Shown: positions 31,449-42,153, numbered from the stretch's first letter. The stretch is 64,000 bases of DNA from Palaemon carinicauda (GCF_036898095.1 NC_090746.1:48846207-48910206), one strand, 5' to 3'. The notes: a model not told the origin generated them from the sequence alone. Numbers and translations are program-made.

Positions 31449-32696
31449 ATGGAGACTCATAAGACTTTGCTTGCAGTAGTAAAAAAGGTCCACTGGATGA
31501 TCTCTTTAGATCTCCAGGATGCTTACTTCTACTTCCTCATCCATCCGAACTTCAAGCTACCGGAAGGTTCGTGTATGGGAGGAAGTTGTCCAGTTTTGAG
31601 TTCTTTGTTTTGGGCTAAGCACCACCCCTCAAATAGAGGGTGTGTCTGTAACGATGTATCTTTGTGTCCTATCCTTAGACCTCTGTTAAGAAGTATTCTA
31701 GTTTTGGGGCCTTAGGCTTCGGCCTCACCACTGCCCCTCTAGTCTTCACAAAGATCATGATGAATGTGGCAAGCATGCTCCACTCAAGAGGCATCAGAGC
31801 CTCCTTGTACTTGGACGATTGGCTACTAAGAGCCCTTCTCCCTCAATCGCTGTCTGGAGGATTTGCGTCTGACAATGAGTCTGTCAGAGGAGCTAGGACT
31901 TTTGGTGAATTCAGAGAAGTCTCAATTGATCCCTTCAAGTAAGATCCTATATTTTGGGATGGAGATTCACAGTCTGACTTTTCAGGTTTTTCCATCACCT
32001 GCAAGAATACAGCTAGCTCTCCTAAGGCTTTGTGCCTTTCTAAAGAAGGAGTTTTGTTCAGTGAGGGAGTGGATGAGTCTCCTGGGAACCCTCTCTTCAC
32101 TAGAACAATTTGTATGTCTGGGGAAACTAAATTTACGACCCCTTCAGTTCCATCTCAATTGCCATTGGAGCAAAGAGGACAACCTCAACAAGGAGAGCAT
32201 TCCTCTTACGGAACCAATAAAAGAGTGCCTTCGTTGGTGGAACAACATAAACAGGCTCCAGGAAGATCTCTCTTTGGAACAAAAGAGCCCAGACCTTGTG
32301 TTGTTTTCCGACGCCTCGGACTGGGGGTGGGGAGCAACACTAGGAAAGTCAGAGATTTCGGGTCTGTGGACAAAACAACAGCAAAGTCTCCACATCAATC
32401 AAAAGGAGCTGTTTGCAGTCCTGTTGGCTCTCAAGGGGTTCGAAAAGCTAGTACTGAACAAAGTAATGCAAATCAATGCAGACAATACCACAGCTTTGGC
32501 CTACATAGCGAAACAAGGGGGAACGCATTCGAGGCCTCTTTACAAGATAGTAAAAGCTCTTCTCGTTTGGGCACATCAAAGAAAGATATCCCTGTTGACA
32601 AGATTCATTCAAGGGGAAAAGAATGTGAGGGCAGACAGCCTCAGCAGGAGGAATCAAGTTCTCCCCAGAGAGTGGACACTGCATCTAGATGTATGA
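31449..32696 (+). pseudogene. C reverse transcriptase / RNase H
   Basis: The frame starts METHKTLLAVVKKVHWMISLDLQDAYFYFLIHPNFK. After this, text is disturbed between 31555 and 31715: one FGLST-like block is decayed and duplicated. It recovers with GFGLTTAPLVFTKIM and YLDDWLL (31808-31828, Asp pair intact). A shift near 31860 leads to the frame with ELGLLVNSEKSQLIPSSKILYFGM. RNase H follows: LFSDASDWGWG (about 32298-32330), INQKELFAVLLAL, INADNTTALAY (about 32470) and VRADSLSRRNQ, with TGA ending at 32696. It is the most diverged RT lineage in the window. Confidence 0.87.
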
Positions 32697-32822
32697 AAGA
32701 AACTTTGGCGGATTTGGGGCCGCCCTCTCATAGATCTATTCGCAACTTCAAAAACCAGAAGACTAGAGAATTGTTGCTCCCCAGTTCCGGATCTCGAAGC
32801 GTCACACATAGACGCATTCCTC

Positions 32823-34130
32823 ATGGATTGGTCACACCTAGATGTGTACGCTTTCCCTCCATTTAAGGTGCTGTACAAATTACTACAAAAGTTTGTGTCT
32901 CACGAGGGAACCAGATTAACGTTAATAGCCCCCTTCTGGCCGTCAAGAGGTTGGCTCACAGAGGTACTGGAATGGATGGTGGATATTCCAAGAGGCTTGC
33001 CATTGAGAATAGATCTTCTCAGACAACCCCACTTGGCAAGAAACCATCTAAACCTCCAAGCTCTACGTCTGTCTACCTTCAGACTATCGAAAAACTCTCA
33101 AGATCTAGAGGATTTACGAAGGAAGCAGCCAAGGCTATTGCTAGAGCAAGAAGAACTTCTACTATCAGGGTGTACCAATCTAAGTGGAAAGTTTTTAGAG
33201 CATGGGGTAAAGCTAACTCAGTTTCTTCATCCTATACCTCTATAGCTCAAATTGCCGATTTTTTTTTTAGAGCTTAGAAGAAGGCACAATTTCTCCTCCT
33301 CAACCATTAAAGGGTACAGGAGTATGTCAGCAGCGGTCGTCAGGCATAGGCATTTAGACCTCTCGAATAACAAGGACCTTCAGGCTCTCCTTAGATCTTT
33401 TGAAACCTCTAAAAAACGTCAACAGGAGTCACCAGCCTGGAATTTAGACGTGGTTTTAAAATTTCTTATGAGTGACAGATTCGAACCTTTGAACTCTGCT
33501 TCTTTTAAAGATCTGACTTTAAAGACTTTATTTTTATTAAGCTTAGCAACAGCTAAAAGGGTCAGTGAAGTTCATGCTTTTAGAAAAAACATTGGCTTTA
33601 GAAACGGCAAAGCTATATGCTCCCTGCAGCTTGAATTTCTAGCCAAGAATGAATGTCCTTCTCACCCATGGCCAAAATCTTTCGAAATTGCTAACCTCTC
33701 TGATTTGATGGGTGAGGAGCTATAGAAGGTTCCTTCTTTGTCCTGTTAGAGCACTAAGGTTCTATTTAGACAGGACTAAAGGTTTAAGAGGCAATTCAGA
33801 AGCTCTTTGGTGTGCAGTCATAAAACCTGCTTTTTCTATGTCTAAAAACGCCTTATCATATTTTATGAGACTTTTGATTAAAGAAGCTCACGCACACAGT
33901 AGTGAGGCAGACCTTAAGCTCCTGAAAGTTGAGACTCATGAAGTTAGAGCTGTGGCAACTTCTATAGCTTTTAAACAAAATCATTCTCTGCAAAGTATGA
34001 TGAATACAACGTTTTGGAGACGTAATCTGTATTCGCATCACTTTATTTAAAACGTGTCTAGACTCTTTATGAGGACTGCTACACTTTGCGTCCATTCGTA
34101 GCAGGAAATGCAATAGTAGGTGAAGGATCT
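32823..34130 (+). pseudogene. C tyrosine recombinase, frameshifted
   Basis: The end of the RT frame (LDVYAFPPF, TLIAPFWPSRGWL) overlaps the YR start near 32951. YR: ARRTSTIRVYQSKWKVFRAWG, then a shift in a T-run at 33259-33269, then SSSTIKGYRSMSAAV, LLSLATAKRVSEVH (catalytic Arg, about 33545), and TAG at 33723-33725 with a shift. CPVRALRFYLDRTKG and ETHEVRAVATSIAF (HxxR, about 33935) follow, then FWRRN. A last shift precedes LYLKRV, whose Tyr matches the nucleophile position of the other elements. At least three breaks; not functional. Confidence 0.85.
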
Positions 34131-34513
34131 ACCACGACACTCCCTTAATCCTTAGTACCCTTTTCCCCTCTTGGAACTTGTATGTATTTTTATGATTGGA
34201 GGAAATTGTTAGACAATCTTCCGCAATCTTTGACTTAGTCAGGTAGTCATTTGTTCCTTGAGAGCGCCCGGAACAAGGGTATTAGTTGAGGTCCTGTCAG
34301 CATAGAGGTTATTCACTGTTTGACAGCTCCTAGAGTTCTTCAGCCCCCTGGGTGGATCGCTGGTTCTCAAAGGACAGCAGACTTATTAATGCAGAGAACC
34401 ATTGAAGTCAGCTTCCTTAATAGGTACGAACCCTTAAGCTAGTTTTGTTTTAAACTCTCAAGTGAAATTCCATTAATATTGCTGTCTCTGACCCGCCACC
34501 AAGGGTGTCAATC
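34131..34513 (+). other. C 3' UTR
   Basis: Non-coding, between the YR end and the ICR. No other structure seen. Confidence 0.6.
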
Positions 34514-34642
34514 AGCTATTATTATATAACCAGCGGGTAAGTTTAAATGTTTAAAAATTATATTTTCATTATAAAATAAATTTTTTAACATACTTACCCC
34601 CACTGGTTATATCTTGAAATCCCCCCCTCCTCCCCTCTAGAG
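34514..34642 (+). repeat. C internal complementary region
   Basis: AGCTATTATTATATAACCAG, CGGGTAAGTTTAAATG, an AT-rich link, then AACATACTTACCCCCACTGG. It holds both orientations of the terminal ACTTACCCGCTGG word joined through the outer ends, as expected of an ICR. The outer link (TTATTTTATAATG type) matches the right end at 42650-42677. Confidence 0.7.
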
Positions 34643-34777
34643 ACTTATGTGCATGGAAAATCTGATACTAGGAGGGATAGTTCAACCTAGCTCCGTGGTG
34701 GCGCTAGTGTATACCTGGCATATCTATGCGATTGCTGCGAGTTTTGAATTTCTGCTGGACAGAAGCATAAAGCTATT
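34643..34777 (+). repeat. C right ITR, first part
   Basis: CTGATACTAGGAGGGATAG through GACAGAAGCATAAAGCTATT, the inverse of 28306-28440. It is cut at 34777 by A2, with the remainder at 42621-42677. Confidence 0.87.
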
Positions 34778-35033
34778 TCTGGGTCGACATGTGACGCCCG
34801 GTGAAAAGGGTCCTTCTTATCTCTTTTCTGATATAAATACTTCCAAATATACCAGAGAAAGTTAAAGCATGGAATGCAGAGGTTACTACCCTCGCGCGAG
34901 CACCCTTAGGGCGTCATCTTCCATTTAGATCAATCCTTCCTCAAAAGGGGGAGCCGCCCTAACGGCACCAACCTAAGTCACCCGATCCACTCAGCGACGC
35001 CTGCCTCGAGCGCCCTCTACTCATCCTTCTGTT
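34778..35033 (+). repeat. A2 left ITR
   Basis: TGACGCCCGGTGAAAAGGG, CTGATATAAATACTTCCAA, GTTAAAGCATGGAATGCAG and CCTGCCTCGAGCGCCCTC, inverse of 42297-42580. The outermost 12 bp differ from the right end and are represented separately in the ICR. Confidence 0.88.
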
Positions 35034-36440
35034 GGACTTGTACTACGACGGTTGCTTTGTTTTGTGTCTCGCTTTTCGCTGAGTTTTTGTGGATTTCTTC
35101 ATCATGGCTGAAGCTCTCCTTACTCCTGCACCAATGTTAAGTACCATAGATTGTTTTGACAGTTTTTCTAGTACCGGGCAAGTAGTGTTAAGTAATAGGA
35201 AGTGTTTTTTAATTCGTTCGGCCCTGTGCCTACCGTGGTCCACGCGGCCATTTTCATTGTGTACAGTACGCTCAGTGCGTTTTCTTTGCTTTTCGTTGCC
35301 CTTTTGGTACTGTTATCTGTTAGGTTCAATAATCTTAAGTAATTTTATTTTAATCATATTTTAAGATTGTAGGCTCCATGAGTCTGTTTGAACCGTTTAT
35401 TTTTATTTGTGGTACTTATTAGTCGTTTACAAGTCCGTTTCTGTTAACGAAAAATAGCGTTCGGGGTTTCATTACAGTTTAGTACCGCCGATTCGGTAGG
35501 TCTTTTATTATTATCATTCTTTGACTGTATTCCCCTTTCGCTATTCTTTGTTAGTCTTTTATTGTTATTTTCGGACAGATGTGTTTTATTTTTTGAGGTT
35601 TGTGCTTGTTAGATTGACCGTCGTAACCGACGCGTCCGAGGGAATAGGATTCCCGTTTTCTTTATTATAGACTCAGGGGCCCGTTCTCTCTGTCTCACTT
35701 AAGGGATAACTACGTTATAGACGTGATTGTTTTAAGGTTACGACGATCTTTCTTGGCTTATAGTTGGTGTTAGATCCGTGTCGTGTTAGAGTCGCTTTAG
35801 GTATCGGCCTGCCTTGCGCGGCCTTATGTTCCTCCCCCCCCCATTAGTTCCACTCTCTCCTCGCTCTGGCCTGGGAGTTGAGTTGGAACATTATTCATAA
35901 TCCGCCGTGAGTTTCACTCTGACTGGGAACGCTTATTACTTATTACCTTTTGCGCCCCTTCGACAGGGAATCCTCCCCTCGTTGGCTTTCCGCAACTTGA
36001 CTCCTGCTTCGGCCTTCCATTCACACGAATCTGATGTATCTTCTTCTTGTTTTTACTCTTCGGCGCGTCCTCCTGGAGTGCTGTGGAGATTTTTACTACA
36101 TCCAGTTAACGTATCCCTTCATTGGATTAAGGATCTATTACCAAACACACCCCCCCCCTCTCATGGCCGCCAGGCTTCCATCGCCCTCCGGCTTTCCCAT
36201 TACATAAGCCATAATTGTTAAAAAGTAATTACTCCGGAGCTTCGGCTCCTCCATATTCATATTGTGTATCAGTTCTATCATGATTATTTTATTTTTGTAG
36301 CAATTACGCCGGATCTCCGGCTCCTTTTAGTACACGACCTCGGTTATTCACATCAACTTAAGCTTCCCTGTCTTTAAGTTTATATACTTAGTAAAGCTTC
36401 TGGGACACTTTATACTTATCGACCCTTTTTTATTACAGAA
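35034..36440 (+). other. A2 leader, possible first exon and intron
   Basis: Mostly non-coding. An ATG at 35104 opens MAEALLTPAPMLSTIDCFDSF and could be the gag start. A GT at about 35180 (GGGCAAGTAGTG) could splice to the acceptor TTTTTTATTACAG ending at 36440, in phase. This is inference. Downstream, poly-pyrimidine and CCGGCTCC words recur at about 36226-36325. The short ORF 35907-36221 lacks support. Confidence 0.45.
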
Positions 36441-36628
36441 AGTAAGCTGTGCTGCCAAGGGCTGTTCCGCCACCTTTCTCGATCCGGTAGGCCATGACGT
36501 CTGCCGGTCGCATGCCCACTGCGCGATCTCTTTTATCCGGGAGGATGGCCAGGCCCCTTACATTGATCTGGTTCCCGGAAGCATGTGCGCTCTGCTACGA
36601 GCTTTCCTCCATTCTCTTCAATGATGAG
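36441..36628 (+). pseudogene. A2 gag Cys/His exon
   Basis: The exon lies between acceptor ATTACAG (36440) and donor GAG/GTAAGT (36629). It encodes CAAKGCSATF, GHDVCRSHAHC and, after a one-base frame change near 36570, PEACALCYELSSILFNDE. The Cys/His residues align with those of A1 gag (CGKNFC, CRSHARC, CTVC), so this is a conserved putative zinc-binding head of the A-lineage gag. The frame change suggests damage; a different splice choice could also explain it. Confidence 0.65.
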
Positions 36629-36797
36629 GTAAGTGAGTGATGTTTTCTGCATGCTAGTTTTTAAGGCTCCGCTTTATATATTGGTCGTTGGTATTTTTTA
36701 TTGCTTTCACATAGTGATTCAATGTATCCTGTTTTTTTGTCCTGATACTTTCCCATACTTTCCCGTCTGCCGTTCTAAGTTACCCCCCTTTTTTCAG
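36629..36797 (+). other. A2 gag intron (169 bp)
   Basis: Donor GTAAGTGAGTG, acceptor CTTTTTTCAG, phase 0, between FNDE and ADEDSLRAAKTSLRSW. A1 gag has no interruption at the matching place (AFDDQKSAESRDAARITLRKW). Canonical sites at both ends make a real intron likely. Confidence 0.75.
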
Positions 36798-39698
36798 GCT
36801 GACGAGGATTCACTCCGGGCTGCCAAAACCAGCCTCCGCTCCTGGGTGTCTGGTTTCGGACGGAATGCCCCAACTGGTTGCCCCTACCTCCTTAATTTGG
36901 ACATGGCTTCCCGGTTATTCCCTGGTTCTTCCTCGGCTGCAGTGCCTCCAGAACAAGATGCCCCTATCATCGAGAGTATCAGAGCTGCCCTTCCGGTAGA
37001 AGAGGAACACCTGCTCTCCGGAGACATCTCATCCCTGGACATTCACACCGAACCAATGGATGAGCAGGTGAGAGGTGTGGATTTGGCAGAAACCTTTCTT
37101 TCTCCTACCCCTTCCTCTTCATCTTCTTTCCACGGCTTTGACAAACCTCAGGCTTGTCCTTGGGAGGGTTCTGTCTCGGTTCGTCCCAAGGTGAAACCTA
37201 TTCGTAAAAGTAAACCTAAAACTAATGTTCCAGCTTCGCCTCAATCCATTTCTCCGATACCAGGACCTTCCTCAGCCCCTGACGTCCCAATGCTTTCACG
37301 CACCCCTCCCCATCCTAAAGGGCAGAAAGGTAAGTCCACTAAATCTAAGGCTTCCGCTGTAGGTAGCTCCTCGGACAGCCAACTAACCTTAGAATCCGTA
37401 CAGGACATGGTGGAGACGAAGCTGCAACGACACTCCGGGGTCATAGCAGAGCTGAAGGACATGGTGGCTAGCCTCATAACAGACAAGTCTCACCCTGCAC
37501 CGTCCCCAGTTCCTGACGCATCGAAGCTTCCACCCTTCGATAAAAATGACCCCTGGAGGTGCGCATTGCATGCCCCTTATTTGGATGGCACGCTTACACT
37601 TGAAGGGTTAGGGACCCGTCCTCTCGAGGATCTGGAGTTCTTCCCTCCAGGTCTCCAGTTCCCCTTCAATGGCTTTGTTCACTTACGTGAACATGCCTTA
37701 GTGCGGATAGACAAGGTCCCGAAGGAGACGGTTATATTCCCAAAGGAGCAGGCCCAAGCTGTCTGGGCCCGTACTCTGGCGGAATGGGGTTGCCATAATT
37801 CCAAACAAACCCCCCACAAAGGAGCGTATACCATCTTTATCACTCCTCCGTCCATCCCTTCCCCGCTTACTGATAAAATCGCGGAATTAACTATTCAGTC
37901 AGTTAAGGATGGCATTCCCATGCCGTTCCTTAAAGAAACAGATCCCACCTCTCTCCTCGTCCCTGGCACCTCGGCGCTCTGGAACGAGGCTTCCTCTACG
38001 TTCACGGTGGGTAAGTTAGACCCAGACTGCGCTTCCTCTCTCTTCTCGGAGAGACTCCCTAAGATAACGGACCACTTGTTGAAAGTGGAATTCGATTCGA
38101 GAAACCGGCGGGCAAGAACTCTTAACTCTGTAGTTTCCTCAGAGCTCATTGCCTCCTTATATAGTGATGAACCTCTCTTCCGGGTGCAGGCGAAGAACCT
38201 CCTGCAGTCGTTCCAGTCGGACCTACATGACTTCTGGACGGCGAGAACTAATTGTCGGAAGTATGTTCTCGCTGAAGCCTCTATTCGGCATGAGCCCAAC
38301 AGGCTCATTACCTCTTCCTGTTGGGGTAAAACCCTGTTCCCCCAGGAAGAAGTTGATAAGGTTCTCCAAGATGCAGCAAGGGCTAATCAGAACCTTCAGG
38401 TTAGGTGGGGCCTTTCGAATAAACGTAAGTTTGAGAACTTGCCCCGTCAACCCTTCTCAAAGAAAAAGCAGAGGTCGTATGTTCATTATAAAACAGGTAG
38501 AGGTCACCTTCATCATTCCACGGGCCCTCATTCTTCAACTCCCTCTACGTCTAAAGCCCCTCCTCAACAGATTGTCTTCCTCCCGGCTCTTCAAGGTTCC
38601 CAACCAACTGCAGCTACTTCTTGGAGGACCTCCCCTGCCTTCAATCAGGCGTACGAGACCTCGGGTTCCTTTCAAGGATACCCTCGAGGCGGCGCCAGGG
38701 GGAGAGGTCAGTTCCGCCAACGAGGCGGACCTAAAGCTAAGGGTTCCCGAGGGGGTCGTGGGGCTAAGTTCAGCCCCACGCAAGGAAGCAACTCCAGTAG
38801 GGGGGAGACTGTTCCAGTTTCGGGACCAATGGACCTTCAGTCCTTGGGCCCACAGTATAGTATCAAAAGGCCTGGGCTGGAAATGGGCACTAGGTTCGCC
38901 ACCTCCCATAGTGTCCTTCTTCTAGAAGCCCACTCCCATCCTAAAGGAATACACCAAGGACCTCCTGAAGAAGAAAGCGATAAAGAGGGTACGGTCCCTG
39001 AAATTTCAGGGCCGTCTGTTCACGGTGCCCAAAAAGAATTCATCGGCGTTAAGAGTGGTCCTGGACCCGTCCAAACTGAATTCTTACATTCTTTGCGACA
39101 GGTTCCGCATGCTGACTATCTCTCAGGTACAGACCTTACTTCCCCGTGGGGCCGTCACCACCTCTATCGATCTTACAGACGCCTATTATCACGTCTCAGT
39201 AGCAAGAAACTTCTCTCCTTACCTCGGCTTCCGCCTGGGCAGGAAATCTTACGCGTTCAAAGTGATGCCGTTCGGTCTCAATATCGCTCCCAGGATATTC
39301 ACGAAACTAGGGGAGACGATTCTAGAACAGCTCAGGAGCCAGGGGATCATGGTGATCGCTTATTTAGACGAATGGCTCATCTAGGCACGGACGATTCAGG
39401 ACTGCCACATGGCTACAACCAAAGTGGTTCGGTTCCTGCACAAGGTGGGATTCCAAGTCAACTTACAGAAATCCCGCCTTCAACTAGCAAGCAAATTCGA
39501 ATGGTTAGGCATCCGATGGGACCTCAAAAGTCACGAACTGTCTCTTCCTCCCAAAAAGGTCAAAGAGATAGCTTCGAAGACAAGACACTTTATCAAGAAC
39601 GAACATATTTCAAGAAGGGCCTTAGAAAGAGTGCTAGGCCTCCTCCAATTCGCTTCAGTGACAGACCTCTTATTGAAGGCCAAACTCAAAGACATTAA
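36798..39698 (+). CDS. A2 gag (main exon)
   Basis: Open frame that continues from the Cys/His exon. Acidic Ser/Pro-rich spacer to about 37500, core PPFDKNDPWRCALHAPYLDG, LEFFPPGLQFPFNGFVHLRE, TVGKLDPDCASSLFSERLPK, NLLQSFQSDLHDFWTARTNC, LITSSCWGKTLFPQEEVD and VRWGLSNKRK. An RGG-rich tail follows (RGGARGRGQFRQRGGPKAKG, about 38690-38760), typical of RNA binding. A1 stops just after the RGG tail. In A2 that stop is absent, so the frame runs about 300 more codons out of phase through the RT region to 39698. That extension is probably not meaningful. The reported ATG at 36633 lies in the intron and is not the start. Confidence 0.8.
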   Translation, partial: ADEDSLRAAKTSLRSWVSGFGRNAPTGCPYLLNLDMASRLFPGSSSAAVPPEQDAPIIESIRAALPVEEEHLLSGDISSLDIHTEPMDEQVRGVDLAETFLSPTPSSSSSFHGFDKPQACPWEGSVSVRPKVKPIRKSKPKTNVPASPQSISPIPGPSSAPDVPMLSRTPPHPKGQKGKSTKSKASAVGSSSDSQLTLESVQDMVETKLQRHSGVIAELKDMVASLITDKSHPAPSPVPDASKLPPFDKNDPWRCALHAPYLDGTLTLEGLGTRPLEDLEFFPPGLQFPFNGFVHLREHALVRIDKVPKETVIFPKEQAQAVWARTLAEWGCHNSKQTPHKGAYTIFITPPSIPSPLTDKIAELTIQSVKDGIPMPFLKETDPTSLLVPGTSALWNEASSTFTVGKLDPDCASSLFSERLPKITDHLLKVEFDSRNRRARTLNSVVSSELIASLYSDEPLFRVQAKNLLQSFQSDLHDFWTARTNCRKYVLAEASIRHEPNRLITSSCWGKTLFPQEEVDKVLQDAARANQNLQVRWGLSNKRKFENLPRQPFSKKKQRSYVHYKTGRGHLHHSTGPHSSTPSTSKAPPQQIVFLPALQGSQPTAATSWRTSPAFNQAYETSGSFQGYPRGGARGRGQFRQRGGPKAKGSRGGRGAKFSPTQGSNSSRGETVPVSGPMDLQSLGPQYSIKRPGLEMGTRFATSHSVLLLEAHSHPKGIHQGPPEEESDKEGTVPEISGPSVHGAQKEFIGVKSGPGPVQTEFLHSLRQVPHADYLSGTDLTSPWGRHHLYRSYRRLLSRLSSKKLLSLPRLPPGQEILRVQSDAVRSQYRSQDIHETRGDDSRTAQEPGDHGDRLFRRMAHLGTDDSGLPHGYNQSGSVPAQGGIPSQLTEIPPSTSKQIRMVRHPMGPQKSRTVSSSQKGQRDSFEDKTLYQERTYFKKGLRKSARPPPIRFSDRPLIEGQTQRH

Positions 39699-40620
39699 CC
39701 GAGTTTGGAGAAAGAGAGCTACAACCCGATTACGGGACAAAATATCGAAGATCCCCTCAGTCTTAGTTCGTCGCCTTCGACCATGGTCGAAACAGGAGAA
39801 CCTCTCCAAATCGGTTCCTCTGCAATTCCCTCCTCCACGTGTGACGATTCACACAGACGCGTCTCGCAGTGGTTGGGGGGGCTATTATCGACACCAGATG
39901 TTTCAGGGCTCTTGTTCCCCTGCGATGCAACAGTTCCACATCGTCTTGGAGGCCATGGCAGTGTTACTGACCTTAAAACGGCTATCCCCTCCATGCTCCA
40001 CCCACATCAGGATAGTCTCCAACAGCACGGCGGTAATTCACTGCATCAACAGAGGTGGATCGAAATCTCCCAATCTCAATCAAGTCCTGGTCACCATCTT
40101 TACCTTGGCAAACGAAAAGAACTGGTTCCTGTCAGCCACTCACCTCGCAGGAGTCCAGAACGTGATAGCGGACTCACTATCCAGGACAAAACCACTAGAA
40201 TCGGAATGGTCCCTAGACGAAAATTCCTTCCGGTGGATTTCCAGATTGGTTCCAGGTCTCCCGGTAGACTTGTTCGCGACACAACTCAACCACAAACTTC
40301 CCTGTTACGTGGCCTTGAACCTGGACCCTCAGGCTTGCGCTATGGACGCACTAACCCTGGATTGGAACCGTTGGAGGAAGATTTACCTGTTCCCTCCGGT
40401 GAATCTTCTGATGAAAGTTTTACCCAAGCTACGCTCCTTCCACGGAAAGGTGGCTTTGGTAGCACCTCAGTGGCCAAAAAGCAGCTGGTTTCCTCTCCTC
40501 CTAGAGTTGAAACTTCGCCCGTTCCGGATCCCATTCCACAAGCTGACCCAAGTGGTCCAAACACGGACTGTGTCAGATTCCTCAAGGATAGCGCAAACCC
40601 TAACTTTGTGGATTTCATGA
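38730..40620 (+). pseudogene. A2 reverse transcriptase / RNase H, inactive
   Basis: The frame overlaps the gag tail. GGRLFQFRDQWTFSPWAHSI, then TAG at 38923-38925 (Gln codon in A1), LKFQGRLFTVPKKN, RVVLDPSKLNSYI, TSIDLTDAYYHVSV, FGLNIAPRIFTK. The catalytic box is YLDEW (39361-39375), so the second Asp of YxDD is Glu. TAG at 39382-39384 replaces a Trp codon of A1. It is open afterwards to 40620: KFEWLGIRWDLKSHELSL, RNase H IHTDASRSGWGGYY, SNSTAVIHCIN, VIADSLSR, VDLFATQLNHKLPCYV, then KLRSFHGKVALVAPQWPKSS. Three independent lesions make RT inactive while the rest of the domain is intact. Confidence 0.9.
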
Positions 40621-41582
40621 AATTTGCAGCCCCTAAAGATGCTGTTATTGACCCAGAAAATGTCCTCTTTATTGAATCAGACAAGAGAGACTCTACGATT
40701 AGACAGTATGATTCGGCAGTTAAGAAGCTAGCGGAATTTCTTAAGAATTCAAATGAATCTCGAATGACCCCAAACCTGGTCATTTCGTTCTTTCGGTCCC
40801 TTTTTGACAAGGGCTTCGCAGCTAGCACTATAACCACAATTAAATCAGCTTTGAAAAAGATCTTCTACGTGGGGTTCAATATTGACCTCGCAGATTCTTA
40901 TTTCTCATCCATTCCAAAAGCCTGTGCTAGGCTCCGACCTTCTGTTCGTCCACAAAAGGTCTCGTGGTTTCTGAACGACGTCCTTAAGCTCGCGTCTGAC
41001 ACTGATAACGAATCCTGCTCTTACATATCGCTCCTTAGGAAGACCTTATTTCTTATGGCCATGGCCTCAGGTGCTAGAATTTCAGAATTGGCAGCTCTCT
41101 CCCGTAATCCGGAAAACCTAGATTTCCTTCCGTCAGGAGAGGTTCTTCTCTCCCCAGATAGAGCTTTCCTTGCCAAAAATGAGGACCCACAAAATAGGTG
41201 GTCCCCTTGGAAAATTATTCCTCTTCCCCAAGATGCTTCTTTATGTCCGGTCGCTACACTCCGGGCCTTTTTAGCGAGGACTGCGTCACGCTCATCTGGA
41301 CCCTTATTTGTCAGGGAACAAGGGGGTACTATTTCCATCCAAGGCATCAGACAGCAAATCCTTTATTTTATCAAGCAGGCTAACCCGGAATCTTTTCCAC
41401 ATGCACATGATATCCGGGCAGTAGCCACCTCCATCAATTATTTTCAGAATATGGATTTTGATGACCTTAAGAAGTACACGGGTTGGAAATCCCCAATGGT
41501 TTTCAAACGCCACTATTTGAAGAACTTGCAGGCCCTTAAGTTCCCTACTGTTGCAGCTGGGAGTGTCGTCTCCCCCGATTAA
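39705..41582 (+). CDS. A2 tyrosine recombinase (uninterrupted)
   Basis: Integrase of the element; would resolve and insert circular DNA through a 3'-phosphotyrosine link. The frame is open 39705-41582. The first part merely overlaps RNase H, and the YR protein proper starts near 40560. Core: helical N-domain (DSTIRQYDSAVKKLAEFLK, TITTIKSALKKIF), catalytic Arg in MASGARISELAALSR (about 41065), a Lys segment FLAKNEDPQNRWSPWK, HDIRAVATS (HxxR, about 41410), GW in YTGWKSPMVFKRHY (about 41480) and the nucleophile Tyr in RHYLKNL (about 41514). All expected catalytic positions are present. It is the only undamaged YR in the window and the best candidate to act in trans. Confidence 0.92.
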   Translation: MEKESYNPITGQNIEDPLSLSSSPSTMVETGEPLQIGSSAIPSSTCDDSHRRVSQWLGGLLSTPDVSGLLFPCDATVPHRLGGHGSVTDLKTAIPSMLHPHQDSLQQHGGNSLHQQRWIEISQSQSSPGHHLYLGKRKELVPVSHSPRRSPERDSGLTIQDKTTRIGMVPRRKFLPVDFQIGSRSPGRLVRDTTQPQTSLLRGLEPGPSGLRYGRTNPGLEPLEEDLPVPSGESSDESFTQATLLPRKGGFGSTSVAKKQLVSSPPRVETSPVPDPIPQADPSGPNTDCVRFLKDSANPNFVDFMKFAAPKDAVIDPENVLFIESDKRDSTIRQYDSAVKKLAEFLKNSNESRMTPNLVISFFRSLFDKGFAASTITTIKSALKKIFYVGFNIDLADSYFSSIPKACARLRPSVRPQKVSWFLNDVLKLASDTDNESCSYISLLRKTLFLMAMASGARISELAALSRNPENLDFLPSGEVLLSPDRAFLAKNEDPQNRWSPWKIIPLPQDASLCPVATLRAFLARTASRSSGPLFVREQGGTISIQGIRQQILYFIKQANPESFPHAHDIRAVATSINYFQNMDFDDLKKYTGWKSPMVFKRHYLKNLQALKFPTVAAGSVVSPD

Positions 41583-42153
41583 TTTCTTTTTTTCTCCTTT
41601 TTCGTCCTCCTCTCAACCTTCCCCCTCCCCCCTGCCACTCCCACCACTCCCACCACGTTGCCTCTCACCTTGGTCGGTGTTTTTTGCCTCATTGATGTGT
41701 TATGTCGGTGGATTAGCCCACTTTTATTTTATGTCAGGTTGACTTATTCATGCTGGTAGCTCTTAATTTTGGATTGTATATAATTATTGGTATCCTAGGG
41801 TATGGTACAGTTTGTCGTGTCTTTGTACCCATGTTATTATGTTTTGCATCCTGCCAATTTTGATTCCATTGCTACCTTTGATTTTGATTGTTTTATTTTG
41901 ATGTTCTGCTGTTGTGTACATTCCTGTGCCTACATGGCGATGTTAGTTTTTAAGGAATTCTTATTTTGTCTGGGGAAATTAAATATTTATTATACTTTAC
42001 CTACAGTTTCCGATAATTTTACTTACCTTATTTTTGACGAGATTTGATGTTTATGTCTGTCACTTTACGTGCCTTAATATAGTAATCCCCAGCTATACTT
42101 ACGTTTTTTATTTAACCGGTTGCTTGTGGGCTTGGAAGACATTATCTGGTACA
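41583..42153 (+). other. A2 3' UTR
   Basis: T-rich non-coding stretch after the YR stop, starting with a pyrimidine run (41583-41660). No further feature. Confidence 0.7.

Noticed and set aside
36633..36797. N-terminal 55 residues of the long A2 gag ORF
   Set aside because: They fall in a segment with canonical donor and acceptor sites and align with nothing in A1 gag; most likely intron.
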